Of a DNA stretch of 64,000 nt, positions 8,050-15,027 are shown in pieces. Location: assembly GCF_900156335.1 (NCBI RefSeq), contig NZ_FTMZ01000018.1, positions 1 through 64,000 on the forward strand, read 5' to 3'. The notes beneath the pieces were generated by a model. It did not search any database. It was not told the origin of the DNA and saw only the letters and a program-made list of their open reading frames with translations. This DNA comes from Sphaerotilus natans (GTDB lineage Bacteria > Pseudomonadota > Gammaproteobacteria > Burkholderiales > Burkholderiaceae_C). The position numbers and the translations under genes are program-made. Numbering within the stretch: the stretch's first letter is position 1; each line of letters starts with the position of its first letter.

Positions 8050-8364
8050 TCAGCGATCGCCGTAGTGATAGCGGCACTGCACGATGGTCAGCGCGTCCTG
8101 CTCGTAGAGATAGACCAGACGATGCGTCCGGTCGATGCGACGTGACCAGAAGCCGCTCAGGTCGCCACAGAGGGGTTCAGGTTTGCCGGTGCCCTTGAAC
8201 GGGCTCCTCAAGCACTCCTGGATGAGTGCGTTGATGGCGGCCACCGCCACGGCGTTGTGCTGCTGATGCCAGAGATAGTCGTCCCAGGCGTGATCGGTCC
8301 AGCGCAGCGATGCCTCTGCACGGGTTTCAGCCTTGTTGCGGCTTTTCTTGCTGGAGGCGTTCAT
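8050..8364 (-). CDS. yoeB: Toxin YoeB (ribosome-dependent mRNA endonuclease)
   Basis: The protein has 104 residues from the ATG at 8364; a longer frame to 8421 exists but its extra N-terminus is not toxin-like. The family signature is clear: WTDHAWDDYLWHQQ near the start, RSPFKGTGKPEPL, LSGFWSRRIDRTHRLVY and a final CRYHY. YoeB cuts mRNA in the ribosomal A site and is held inactive by YefM. The conserved Arg of SRRID and the HRLVY and CRYHY residues of the active site are all present, so it appears intact. The start codon lies inside the 3' end of the antitoxin gene (38-bp overlap), which implies translational coupling. The tail is basic at the N-terminus (NASSKKSRNKAETR), slightly longer than E. 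coli YoeB. Confidence 0.93.
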   Translation of the reverse strand: MNASSKKSRNKAETRAEASLRWTDHAWDDYLWHQQHNAVAVAAINALIQECLRSPFKGTGKPEPLCGDLSGFWSRRIDRTHRLVYLYEQDALTIVQCRYHYGDR

Positions 8365-8635
8365 CGACGGGATCTTTCGCCGCGGCGAGATCGAAAGGCC
8401 TGCTGCGGGCCTGCCCGGCACGCAGCTGCTCGATGGACTCCATCAGACGCACCGCATTGCGGGGCGAGCCCAGCAGGTGCATCGTCTCCTGCATGCTGTT
8501 GTAGTCCGCGAGGGACAGCAGGACCACATGCTCTCCGTTGACGCGTGACACCACAGTGGGTTCGTGATCGCGGCAGACGGCGTCCATCACGGACTTGAAG
8601 CCGGCGCGTGCTTCGCTGTAAGTGATGATGTTCAT
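8327..8635 (-). CDS. yefM: Antitoxin YefM (Phd/YefM family)
   Basis: The protein has 102 residues and starts MNIITYSEARAGFKSVMDAV, the usual N-terminal DNA-binding and dimerisation domain of Phd/YefM antitoxins, with VVLLSLADYNSMQET following. The C-terminal third is charged and presumably disordered, the part that wraps YoeB. It is the first gene of the operon and overlaps yoeB. An operator with two TGTAC(A/G) cores lies 45-62 bp upstream of its start, in agreement with YefM autoregulation in E. coli. Confidence 0.93.
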   Translation of the reverse strand: MNIITYSEARAGFKSVMDAVCRDHEPTVVSRVNGEHVVLLSLADYNSMQETMHLLGSPRNAVRLMESIEQLRAGQARSRPFDLAAAKDPVDERLQQEKPQQG

Positions 8636-8679
8636 GGGGTGCTCTGGTTTGCGTCGTGTCAGGGTTCAGGGACAGATTC

Positions 8680-8697
8680 TGTACAACATCCTGTACG
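8680..8697. promoter_or_regulatory. Probable YefM-YoeB operator
   Basis: TGTACA (8680-8685) and TGTACG (8692-8697) lie 12 bp apart centre to centre. The known E. coli yefM-yoeB operator has TGTACA cores with the same spacing. It is placed just upstream of the antitoxin start. Confidence 0.75.
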
Positions 8698-8700
8698 CGG

Positions 8701-8912
8701 TCAAGCGCCCCGATGCAGCCTCACCACCACCTCCCCCGTGCCGCCGCCCATCGCGTCGGCCAGGGTGTGGCGGTCGAGCTCGGCGTAGAAGGCGTCCTCG
8801 GCCTGGTCGAGCAGGCCCTTGAGCGTGCAGGCGCCGCGCAGCACGCACGGCGGCTCGGCGCAGTCGATCAGGGCCTCGGTGCGCTCGAGCGCGCGGGCGG
8901 CGTGGCGACTTC
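8701..8912 (-). pseudogene. Remnant of an Rrf2-family (iron-sulfur) regulator, copy B: C-terminal part only
   Basis: The minus strand reads in frame as ALERTEALIDCAEPPCVLRG, then ACTLKGLLDQAEDAFYAELD, RHTLADAMGG and on to a TGA at 8701-8703. This is the C-terminal region of an Rrf2/NsrR/IscR-type regulator: three cysteines of the cluster-binding type, CxLKGxL and the DRxTLAD motif. The N-terminal winged helix and the start are gone; at the 5' side the reading frame runs into hairpin repeats. A shorter copy of the same remnant lies at 2925-3040. I judge it non-functional. Confidence 0.75.
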
Positions 8913-8919
8913 AGCGGCG

Positions 8920-9135
8920 CGGCGTGGGCCCTCGCATCCGCGAGGGTGACGGGGCTTTGCGTGGGCCCTCGCCTTCGCGAGGGTGACGGGAACGGGGCGA
9001 GGGTGACGGCGCCGTCATCCCCGCGCCCTTTTCCGTCATCCCCGCGCAGGCGGGGACCCACGCAGGGCACGGCGGGTGGTGATCGTGGGCCCTCGCATTC
9101 GCGAGGGTGACGGGAAAGCTTCGTCATCCCCCCCC
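8920..9135. repeat. Hairpin (REP-like) repeat cluster 4
   Basis: Forward units lie at about 8926-8952 and 8957-8990, then a truncated forward unit, partial and full reverse units (about 9010-9066) and a forward unit (about 9083-9112). With copy B of the Rrf2 remnant this fills most of the 630-bp gap upstream of the PEP-CTERM gene. The last ~110 bp (9150-9265) are more AT-rich and probably hold that gene's promoter, though I cannot point to clear -35/-10 boxes. Confidence 0.85.
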
Positions 9136-9265
9136 GGCACACCCGCTTTTCCGGCTTTCAACACCCCCCGCGGTCACGGGAGTACCGGTTTTTTTCGCAG
9201 AAATCGCAATGTAGATTGATCCATGTCCATTTCGGGACAAGATTTTTTACATCGAGAGTCTGCGC

Positions 9266-9844
9266 ATGAAACTCATCCGAAACCAGAAACCCCTGATCGC
9301 CGTGGCCGCCGCCGCACTGCTGGGTATCACCAGCCCGGCCCAGGCCGATACCTTCTCGGTCGATTTCAGCGGCACGTTCAGCTATGCGAACCCGTTCAGC
9401 CCGCCGCTCGGCTCGCCGCTGGACGTCGACATGGAAGTCACCACCGCCGGCGACGCCAGCAGCCCCGAGGCCATCACCGACATCACCGGCACCATCCGCG
9501 GCAAAACCATTTCCAGCTTCCAGAACGGCATCAGCGCGACCTTCTGGTTCGATGGCTCCACCGGCCTGGGCCATTTCAGCAGCATGGGCCTGTACGCCTA
9601 CACCAGCGACGGGCTGTGGAATCTGCGGGACACGGAAGCCATCCTGCTGGGCCCGATTGGCAACTCGGGCTACAGCTCCAGTCCGGCCACCAACATCTGG
9701 TCGATCAGCCCCGTCGCACCGGTGCCCGAGCCCGGCAGCATCGCGATGATGGTCGCCGGCCTGGGCCTGCTGGGCCTGCAGGCTCGCCGCCGCACCCGCC
9801 CGGCCGCAGCAGCCACCCCCCAGGCCGACGCGATCGCGGCGTGA
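9266..9844 (+). CDS. PEP-CTERM sorting-domain surface protein
   Basis: This is a 192-residue protein. Residues 1-28 are a signal peptide (IAVAAAALLGITSPAQADTF). The middle is a beta-rich, Gly/Ser/Thr-rich region without a recognised domain. Near the end stands VPEPGSIAMMVAGLGLLGLQ, then RRRTR: the PEP motif, membrane helix and basic tail of the PEP-CTERM signal recognised by exosortase A. A 20-residue Ala-rich extension follows the Arg cluster, which is longer than usual. Such proteins are exported, processed and linked to exopolysaccharide or floc matrix. No exosortase gene is in the window, but an O-antigen-ligase-like protein of the sort used with exosortase is at 58199-59542. Confidence 0.88.
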   Translation: MKLIRNQKPLIAVAAAALLGITSPAQADTFSVDFSGTFSYANPFSPPLGSPLDVDMEVTTAGDASSPEAITDITGTIRGKTISSFQNGISATFWFDGSTGLGHFSSMGLYAYTSDGLWNLRDTEAILLGPIGNSGYSSSPATNIWSISPVAPVPEPGSIAMMVAGLGLLGLQARRRTRPAAAATPQADAIAA

Positions 9845-9849
9845 TGGCG

Positions 9850-10060
9850 GCGCGTGGGCCCTCGCATCCGCGAGGGTGACGGGCTTTGCGTGGGCCCTCG
9901 CATCCGCGAGGGTGACGGGGCTTTGCGTGGGCCCTCGCCTTCGCGAGGGTGACGGGAACGGGGCGAGGGTGACGGGGTCGTCATCCCCGCGCTCCTCTTC
10001 CGTCATCCCCGCGCTCCTCTTCCGTCATCCCCGCGCAGGCGGGGACCCACGCAGGCCACC
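9850..10060. repeat. Hairpin (REP-like) repeat cluster 5
   Basis: Three full forward units (about 9852-9881, 9886-9917 and 9922-9955) and a truncated one follow the PEP-CTERM stop. Three tandem reverse units come next, the first two truncated, the last complete (ending about 10056), just before the 3' end of TPR gene 3. Confidence 0.88.
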
Positions 10061-10066
10061 CGCCCG

Positions 10067-10825
10067 CTACGGCGTCATCTCCTTCAACTTCTGGCGTAAC
10101 AGATCCGGCAACGTCTGCTGGTCCGGCGGCAGCTCCCCGCGCTCCTGCAGCCTCTCCAGCACCGCCAGCGCGCACTCCAGCAGTGCCCGCCGCTCAGCCC
10201 TCGACAGCGCCGGCGTCTCGAGCTGCGACAGCGCCGCGCCCAACGCCACCAGGCCCACCTGCCCCACAGGATTGTCGGGCTCGCGCTCGGCGATCCGGCG
10301 CGCGACCTCCAGGCCCGCCTGGCAGCTCTGGAGCATCCCGTCCAGGTCGCCCAGCACCTCATGCACTGCGCCCATATTCAAGTGACTGAGCAAGAGCTCG
10401 AGCTGCCACTCGGCATGGCCGGGGTCGCGCTCGAACAGCCAGCGCCGGATCTCCAGGTTCGCCTGGTGGATCTTGAGCGCGCCGGCCCAGTCGCCCTGCT
10501 CGCACAGCACGTCGCTGATCAGGCCGTGGCTGATCGAGAGCTCGCACTTCCACCAGGCGTTGTCAGGGTCGCGCTCGGCCAGCCGGCGCCGGATCTCCAG
10601 GCCCGCCTGGTAGCTCTTGAGCGCGCCGGCCAGGTCGCCCTGCACAAACTGCTCGTCGCCGATATGGTCGTGGCTGACCGAGAGATCTTGCAGCGTCTGA
10701 TCCGTCTGATCCTCCCCGGCCTGGCCCGACCCCGATCCGTCTGGCTGCGCCGCTGCGGGCGGGGCTGAACTCGGCACTGGCGCTGTTGGCGCGGCTGTGC
10801 CTTGGCATGGCTGGATCGTGGCCAA
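10067..10825 (-). CDS. Shortened TPR protein with 3 units, no signal peptide (TPR paralogue 3, possibly decaying)
   Basis: It encodes 252 residues from a TTG at 10825. It has the same start region as paralogue 2, but the ATG used there is ACG here (10817-10819). About 23 residues with the hydrophobic segment are missing in frame (PVPSSAPPAAAQPDGSGSG). Only three 48-residue TPR units remain, with more substitutions (for example GDLDGMLQSCQAGLEVA). The shared C-terminal region (SQLETPALSRAERRALLECA onward) is complete. If translated from the TTG, which has GGGAG at good spacing, the product would stay in the cytoplasm. It could be a pseudogene in an early stage. Confidence 0.7.
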   Translation of the reverse strand: MATIQPCQGTAAPTAPVPSSAPPAAAQPDGSGSGQAGEDQTDQTLQDLSVSHDHIGDEQFVQGDLAGALKSYQAGLEIRRRLAERDPDNAWWKCELSISHGLISDVLCEQGDWAGALKIHQANLEIRRWLFERDPGHAEWQLELLLSHLNMGAVHEVLGDLDGMLQSCQAGLEVARRIAEREPDNPVGQVGLVALGAALSQLETPALSRAERRALLECALAVLERLQERGELPPDQQTLPDLLRQKLKEMTP

Positions 10826-10897
10826 TCGGGTACTCCCATCGTTTGCAAGCCACTCTACCGACGAGCCCCCCGGGAAAATGTAAAAAATCGCCAGAGG
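10820..10897. repeat. 78-bp exact direct repeat, copy 2 (leader of TPR gene 3)
   Basis: It is identical to 7767-7844. Differences begin exactly at the codon that is ATG in gene 2 and ACG in gene 3. Confidence 0.9.
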
Positions 10898-10936
10898 GCA
10901 AGCCGTCTCGTCACCGCACTGCAGTAGAACCCCCCC

Positions 10937-12040
10937 ATGTACCGCCGCGCCTTCCTCGCCACCCCCCTGCTGCTGACCCCGCCGCTCCACGCTGCAACGC
11001 CAGGCCCCCCAGCCGCCCCCACCTCCCTCGACACCCGGCTCGGCGCCATCGCCACCGGCGCCGACAACCTCCACGGCGTCGTCGTCGAGCGGGCCGGCGT
11101 GGTGCTGGGCGAGTGCTACCGCGACGGGCACGACCGGCTCACCACCGCCCTGTGGTCCACCCCGACGCACTTCGATGCCGACACGCTCCACGATGTGCGC
11201 TCCATCAGCAAGTCGGTCGTCTCGCTGCTCTGGGGCATCGCGCAGGCGCGCGGCCTGGTGCCGCCGCTGGACACGCCTGCCCTCGACCTGCTGCCCGCGC
11301 TGGCCGACCTGCGCCGCGACGGGCGCGAGGCCATCACCCTGGCCCACCTGTTCGACATGACCAGCGGCCTGGCCTGGACCGAACCCGGCCGCCTCGGCCT
11401 GCTCGACGACGACGAGTTGCGCCTCTACTGGCGCGCCGACCCCGCCCGCTTCGTCTTCGAGCGCCCGCTCGTCAGCGCCCCCGGCACCCGCTGGCAGTAC
11501 CACAGCGGCGGCACCGCCGTGCTCGCCCAGCTGCTCGCCGAGCGCACCGGCCAGCCGCTGCCCGCGTGGGCCGACGCCGTGCTCTGGGCGCCGATGGGCA
11601 TCACCCGCTGGGCGTGGACCGCCGACTTCCGCGACCGGCCGCTGGCCTTCACCGGGCTGCGCCTGCGCCCGCGCGACCTGGCGCGGCTGGGCCGGCTGGT
11701 GCTCGGTCAGGGGCGCTGGCAGGGCCGCGAGGTGGTGCCCGCCGCCTGGCTGGCCGAGTCCCTGCAGCCGCGCGTGGACGTGCCGCCACTCGGCCCGGTG
11801 CTGACCGGACTGCGCTATGGCCGCTTCTGGTGGCATGGACAAATCCCCGACCCGCGCCCGGCACACCGCGACAGCCCCCTGTCCTGGACCGCCGGCTTCG
11901 GCAACGGCGGCCAGCGGCTCTACCTGGTGCCGGCGCTGGACCTCGTGGTCTCGGTGTCCGCCGGCGCCTACGGGGAGCCGGCGGTGAATGCGCGCGTGGA
12001 CCGCTTGCTGCGGGATGTGGTGGACAGCGTGTCGGGCTGA
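10937..12040 (+). CDS. Exported serine hydrolase of the beta-lactamase (class C / esterase) family
   Basis: The protein has 367 residues. A Tat-like or Sec signal peptide comes first (MYRRAFLATPLLLTPPLHAA). The SxxK motif is S89-I-S-K92 in VRSISKSVVSLLWG; YHSGG at about residue 189 matches the YxN/S region; GFGNGG near residue 320 takes the place of the KTG/HxG motif. The 'LAHLFDMTSGL' segment is typical of 6-aminohexanoate-dimer hydrolases and EstB-like esterases rather than true AmpC enzymes. I expect a periplasmic esterase, amidase or peptidase; resistance is not implied. It is divergent from TPR gene 3 (111-bp gap containing the 78-bp repeat). Confidence 0.85.
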   Translation: MYRRAFLATPLLLTPPLHAATPGPPAAPTSLDTRLGAIATGADNLHGVVVERAGVVLGECYRDGHDRLTTALWSTPTHFDADTLHDVRSISKSVVSLLWGIAQARGLVPPLDTPALDLLPALADLRRDGREAITLAHLFDMTSGLAWTEPGRLGLLDDDELRLYWRADPARFVFERPLVSAPGTRWQYHSGGTAVLAQLLAERTGQPLPAWADAVLWAPMGITRWAWTADFRDRPLAFTGLRLRPRDLARLGRLVLGQGRWQGREVVPAAWLAESLQPRVDVPPLGPVLTGLRYGRFWWHGQIPDPRPAHRDSPLSWTAGFGNGGQRLYLVPALDLVVSVSAGAYGEPAVNARVDRLLRDVVDSVSG

Positions 12041-12054
12041 AGGGGATGTCGAGG

Positions 12055-12228
12055 GGCGTCATCCGGGGACCCACGCAGGCCACGACGGTTGTTCATCGTG
12101 GGCCCTCGCATTCGCGAGGGTGACGGCGCCGTCATCCCCACCCTTCCGTCATCCCCGCGCAGGCGGGGACCCACGCAGGGCGCGGCGGGTGGTGATCGTG
12201 GGCCCTCGCATCCGCGAGGGTGACGAGA
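12055..12228. repeat. Hairpin (REP-like) repeat cluster 6
   Basis: A truncated reverse unit (ends CACGCAGG about 12079), a spacer with GGTTGTTCATCG and a forward unit (about 12098-12125) are followed by a reverse unit (about 12146-12180), a GGTGGTGATCG spacer and a forward unit (about 12197-12224): two R-spacer-F palindromes in a row. Confidence 0.87.
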
Positions 12229-12236
12229 ACGGCGAT

Positions 12237-12533
12237 TCACCCCGTGATCTCCTCCCACAGATCCCGCCACGTCGGGTTGCTGGCTTCGATCAGCCGGATC
12301 TTCCACTCGCGCCGCCAGTGCTTGAGCGCCTTCTCGCGCGCGATGGCCTCGGGCATCGTCGCGTGCGACTCGTACCAGACCAGGCGCTTGACGCCGTGGC
12401 GCGCGGTGAAGCCGTCGGCCAGCCCTTGCCGGTGCTGCCAGACGCGCTGCACCAGGTTGGAGGTCACGCCGATGTACAGCGTGCCCAGGCGCTGGCTGGC
12501 CAGCAGGTAGACGGCGGGACGGCGCGGGTCCAT
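12237..12533 (-). CDS. GIY-YIG superfamily nuclease-like small protein
   Basis: The protein has 98 residues from the ATG at 12533; the frame stays open further upstream but only through repeat sequence. AVYLLAS and TLYIGVTSNL are the two strands of the GIY-YIG motif (here VYL-YIG); RVWQHRQG holds the conserved Arg-His region, then WYE and EAIAREKALKHWRREWK complete the fold of the small UPF0213/YhbQ-like proteins. A catalytic Glu is expected near the end of the fold. The family has DNA endonuclease folds, but functions are mostly unknown. It is bracketed by hairpin repeat clusters 6 and 7, only a few bases from each. Confidence 0.85.
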   Translation of the reverse strand: MDPRRPAVYLLASQRLGTLYIGVTSNLVQRVWQHRQGLADGFTARHGVKRLVWYESHATMPEAIAREKALKHWRREWKIRLIEASNPTWRDLWEEITG

Positions 12534-12594
12534 GCCCGGCAGTGGAGCGCGCCGGCCGTGGCGGGGGGATCCCGCTGGAGGGGGATGCGGGGGG

Positions 12595-12750
12595 GGCTGG
12601 CGTGGGCCCTCGCATCCGCGAGGGTGACGGGCTTTGCGTGGGCCCTCGCATCCGCGAGGGTGACGGGCTTTGCGTGGGCCCTCGCCTTCGCGAGGGTGAC
12701 GGTGCTTTTTTCCGTCATCCCCGCGCAGGCGGGGACCCACGCAAACCACC
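12595..12750. repeat. Hairpin (REP-like) repeat cluster 7 (last in the window)
   Basis: Forward units lie at about 12600-12628, 12634-12664 and 12670-12702, with a reverse unit at about 12713-12745. No further copy is seen from 12,780 to the end of the window. Confidence 0.87.
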
Positions 12751-12809
12751 CACGCCCCCGTCATCCCCGCGACACCCCCGCCCCACCCCCGCTGCCCACA
12801 ATCCCCCGC

Positions 12810-13298
12810 ATGAGCCCCGACACCCCCACCCCCCGCGACCCCGCCGAGCAGGCCCGCCTGCACCTGGCCATCACCGAGCTGTGGGAGCAGCGCCTGAGCT
12901 TCAACCAGCTCCTCGGCCTGAAGGTCGACGCCCTCGACCCCGCCGCACCCCGCCTGCGCTTCGACATGCGCCCCGAACTCGTCGGCCACTACCTCCATGG
13001 CCGCCTCCACGGCGGCGTCATCTCGGCCGTGCTCGACGCCACCGGCGGCTTCGCCCTCACCCTGGCCATCGCCCACCGCCACCCGCTCGAGAACACCGCC
13101 CAGATCCTCCACCGCTTCGGCCGCATGGGCACCATCGACCTGCGCGTCGACTACCTCCGCCAGGGCCTGGGCCAGCACTTCATCGCCTCCGCCGAGGTCA
13201 CCCGCCTGGGCGGCCGCGTCGCCTCCACCCTCATGCGCATGCACAACGATGAAGGCCTGCTCATCGCCACCGGCGCCGCTTCCTACATCGTCAGCTAG
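12810..13298 (+). CDS. PaaI/YigI-type hotdog-fold thioesterase
   Basis: The protein has 162 residues from the ATG at 12810. LVGHYLHGRLHGGVISAVLD contains the hotdog active-site HGGVxxxxLD motif (Asp at the start of the long helix), followed by TIDLRVDYLRQG and the late LMRMHNDEGLLIATGAASYI strand pair. The family hydrolyses acyl-CoA thioesters; the E. coli YigI-like members act on medium to long chains. Substrate cannot be told from sequence. It follows the repeat cluster directly and marks the start of the ordinary chromosomal part. Confidence 0.85.
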   Translation: MSPDTPTPRDPAEQARLHLAITELWEQRLSFNQLLGLKVDALDPAAPRLRFDMRPELVGHYLHGRLHGGVISAVLDATGGFALTLAIAHRHPLENTAQILHRFGRMGTIDLRVDYLRQGLGQHFIASAEVTRLGGRVASTLMRMHNDEGLLIATGAASYIVS

Positions 13299-13380
13299 TC
13301 GTCCGACGCCGCCCGACACGCAGGAAAGACGGGAACCACACGCAGCCGGACGCTGACTTGTCCCGACCCGAAGCAGCCCC

Positions 13381-13914
13381 ATGCTGAGGAGCATCGCCCC
13401 CTCGCCCCTCCTCTCCATCTGCATGCTCGGAGTCCCCGCCATGGCTGCCCTCTTTCTCTGGATCTTCGTCTTCGCGCTGCTGGCGGTCTGGTCTCTCGCC
13501 GTCTGGGCCGGCCACGCCGGGGCCGTGTGGGCAGTCTCGCAGGCGGGCTCGCTCTCGGGCTCGGCCGCCGACGTGGCGGCCTTTCCCCTGCCGCCCTGGC
13601 TCGAGCTCTGGGTGCCGCGCGAACTGCTCGAGTGGCTGCCCCGCATGGCGGCCGACCTGGCTCCGCTGATCGACAGCCTGCTGCAGGCCGTGCCCGCCCT
13701 GGCCGGCGCCCTGACGGTGGTGGCCGGGCTGCTCTGGGCCCTGGGCGCGCTGCCGCTGCTCCTGCTGGGCGTGGGCCTGCAGATGATGCTGATCGCGCGT
13801 CGGCGCCTTCCGTCGCCGGGTCACCGCACCGGCTCCAGCCCTGGCTCCGGCTCCACCGCGCACGGCATGGCCTCGCTGATCGGCCGCTGGCTGCGCCAGC
13901 GTTTCGCCCGCTAA
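13381..13914 (+). CDS. Membrane protein of unknown function
   Basis: It has 177 residues from ATG 13381, or fewer if the ATG at 13441 (MAALFLWIFVFALL) is used; neither has a strong ribosome binding site. One hydrophobic helix lies at about residues 20-45 and another at about 105-140 (LAGALTVVAGLLWALGALPL and on), with an amphipathic Pro/Leu/Trp-rich stretch between (FPLPPWLELWVPRELLEWLP). A basic, Ser/Gly-rich tail follows. I do not recognise the family. It sits 82 bp after the thioesterase gene and 33 bp before the glycosyltransferase gene. Confidence 0.65.
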   Translation: MLRSIAPSPLLSICMLGVPAMAALFLWIFVFALLAVWSLAVWAGHAGAVWAVSQAGSLSGSAADVAAFPLPPWLELWVPRELLEWLPRMAADLAPLIDSLLQAVPALAGALTVVAGLLWALGALPLLLLGVGLQMMLIARRRLPSPGHRTGSSPGSGSTAHGMASLIGRWLRQRFAR

Positions 13915-13947
13915 GGCCACAGTGAAACAGGATGTATCCTTGCGCCC

Positions 13948-15027
13948 ATGCGGGTTTCCATCCTGATCAGCAGCCACAACTACGCACGCTTCCTGGCCGA
14001 GGCGATCGACAGCGCGCTGGCCCAGCGCAACGGCGGGCCCGACGCCCTGCCGGTGCCCGAGGTGGAGGTCGTCGTCTGCGATGACGCCTCCAGCGATGGC
14101 TCCGATGCGGTGATCCGCCGCTACGGCACCCGCATTCGCCACTGGATCAGCCCGGACAACCGCGGCCAGGCCTCGATGATGAACGCCGCGATGGCGCTGT
14201 CCACTGGCGACTGGGTGCTGTTCCTGGACGCGGACGACCGGCTCGAGCCCCAGGCCCTGGCCCACTGCCTGGCACGGCTGCGCGCCGAGCCCGACGGCGG
14301 CCGCGACGTGGCCAAGATCCAGTTCCTGCTGCGCTGCATCGACCGCGAGGGCCGCTGCATGAGCCGCACCATCCCCTATCTGATGCACGACGGCGACGTG
14401 CGCCCGCTGATCCGGCGCTTCGGCAGCTACGGCGGGCCCCCCTCGAGCGGCAATCTCTACCGCCGCAGCGCCATCGCCCGCTATTTCCCCCTGGCCGAGG
14501 CCGACTGGCGCCGCGCCGCCGACACGCCGCCCTTCATCCTGGCGCCTTTTCAGGGCCGCGTGCTGGGCATCGATGCGGCGCTCGGCGCCTACCGCATCCA
14601 CTCTGGAACGAACCGCGCCCGGGGTTGCTTCGGCAACATCGCCGCCCGCCATGCCGACACGCTTCGGGTGGACCGGCACCGCCGCGAAGCGTCGCTGGCC
14701 CTGCTGGCGCGCCACGGTGGCGAGCGCATCGAAGGCCCCTTCCTGCCGGCCCCCTGGAACCTGCGCACCCGCGTGCTGTCCTGGCGCACCGAGCCGCAGC
14801 GCCATCCCTACCGGCATGACGACGCGCTGCGCCTGCTGCAGCTGCAAGCGCGCTCGCTGCGCGAATGCCCGGGCTATACCCGGCCGGAACGCTATGCCTC
14901 GCAGCTCTGGCTGATGGCGATGCTGGTGGCACCGCCCGCGCTGGCCAGCCGGATGGCGGTGACCAACACCTCCGGCCGGCTGCGCAGCTGGCTGCGCAGC
15001 TTTCGGCCTGACACGGCCGTCGCATGA
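13948..15027 (+). CDS. Family 2 glycosyltransferase
   Basis: The protein has 359 residues. The N-terminal GT-A domain begins MRVSILISSHNYARFLAEAI; VVVCDDASSDGSDAVIRRYG binds the nucleotide sugar, NRGQASMMNAAMALSTGDWV follows and FLDADD is the DxD metal site. The remaining residues are less conserved and end in a possible amphipathic helix. Family members add sugars to surface polysaccharides. The stop codon overlaps the start of the next gene (ATGA, 15024-15027), so the two are translationally coupled and probably act in one surface-glycan step. Confidence 0.9.
   Translation: MRVSILISSHNYARFLAEAIDSALAQRNGGPDALPVPEVEVVVCDDASSDGSDAVIRRYGTRIRHWISPDNRGQASMMNAAMALSTGDWVLFLDADDRLEPQALAHCLARLRAEPDGGRDVAKIQFLLRCIDREGRCMSRTIPYLMHDGDVRPLIRRFGSYGGPPSSGNLYRRSAIARYFPLAEADWRRAADTPPFILAPFQGRVLGIDAALGAYRIHSGTNRARGCFGNIAARHADTLRVDRHRREASLALLARHGGERIEGPFLPAPWNLRTRVLSWRTEPQRHPYRHDDALRLLQLQARSLRECPGYTRPERYASQLWLMAMLVAPPALASRMAVTNTSGRLRSWLRSFRPDTAVA

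Noticed and set aside
10937-12040. The beta-lactamase-fold gene as an antibiotic resistance gene.
   Set aside because: Its motif set (GFGNGG in place of KTG, TSGL segment) fits esterase or amidase members; nothing points to beta-lactam hydrolysis.
3041-12750. The runs of short palindromic repeats could be mistaken for small CRISPR arrays.
   Set aside because: Spacers are of only a few bases or are themselves shared between copies, orientation changes within a cluster, and no cas gene is present.
12237-13646. A 469-codon open frame ending in the GIY-YIG protein.
   Set aside because: Its upstream part reads through repeats and antisense to the thioesterase gene; only the last 98 codons are protein-like.
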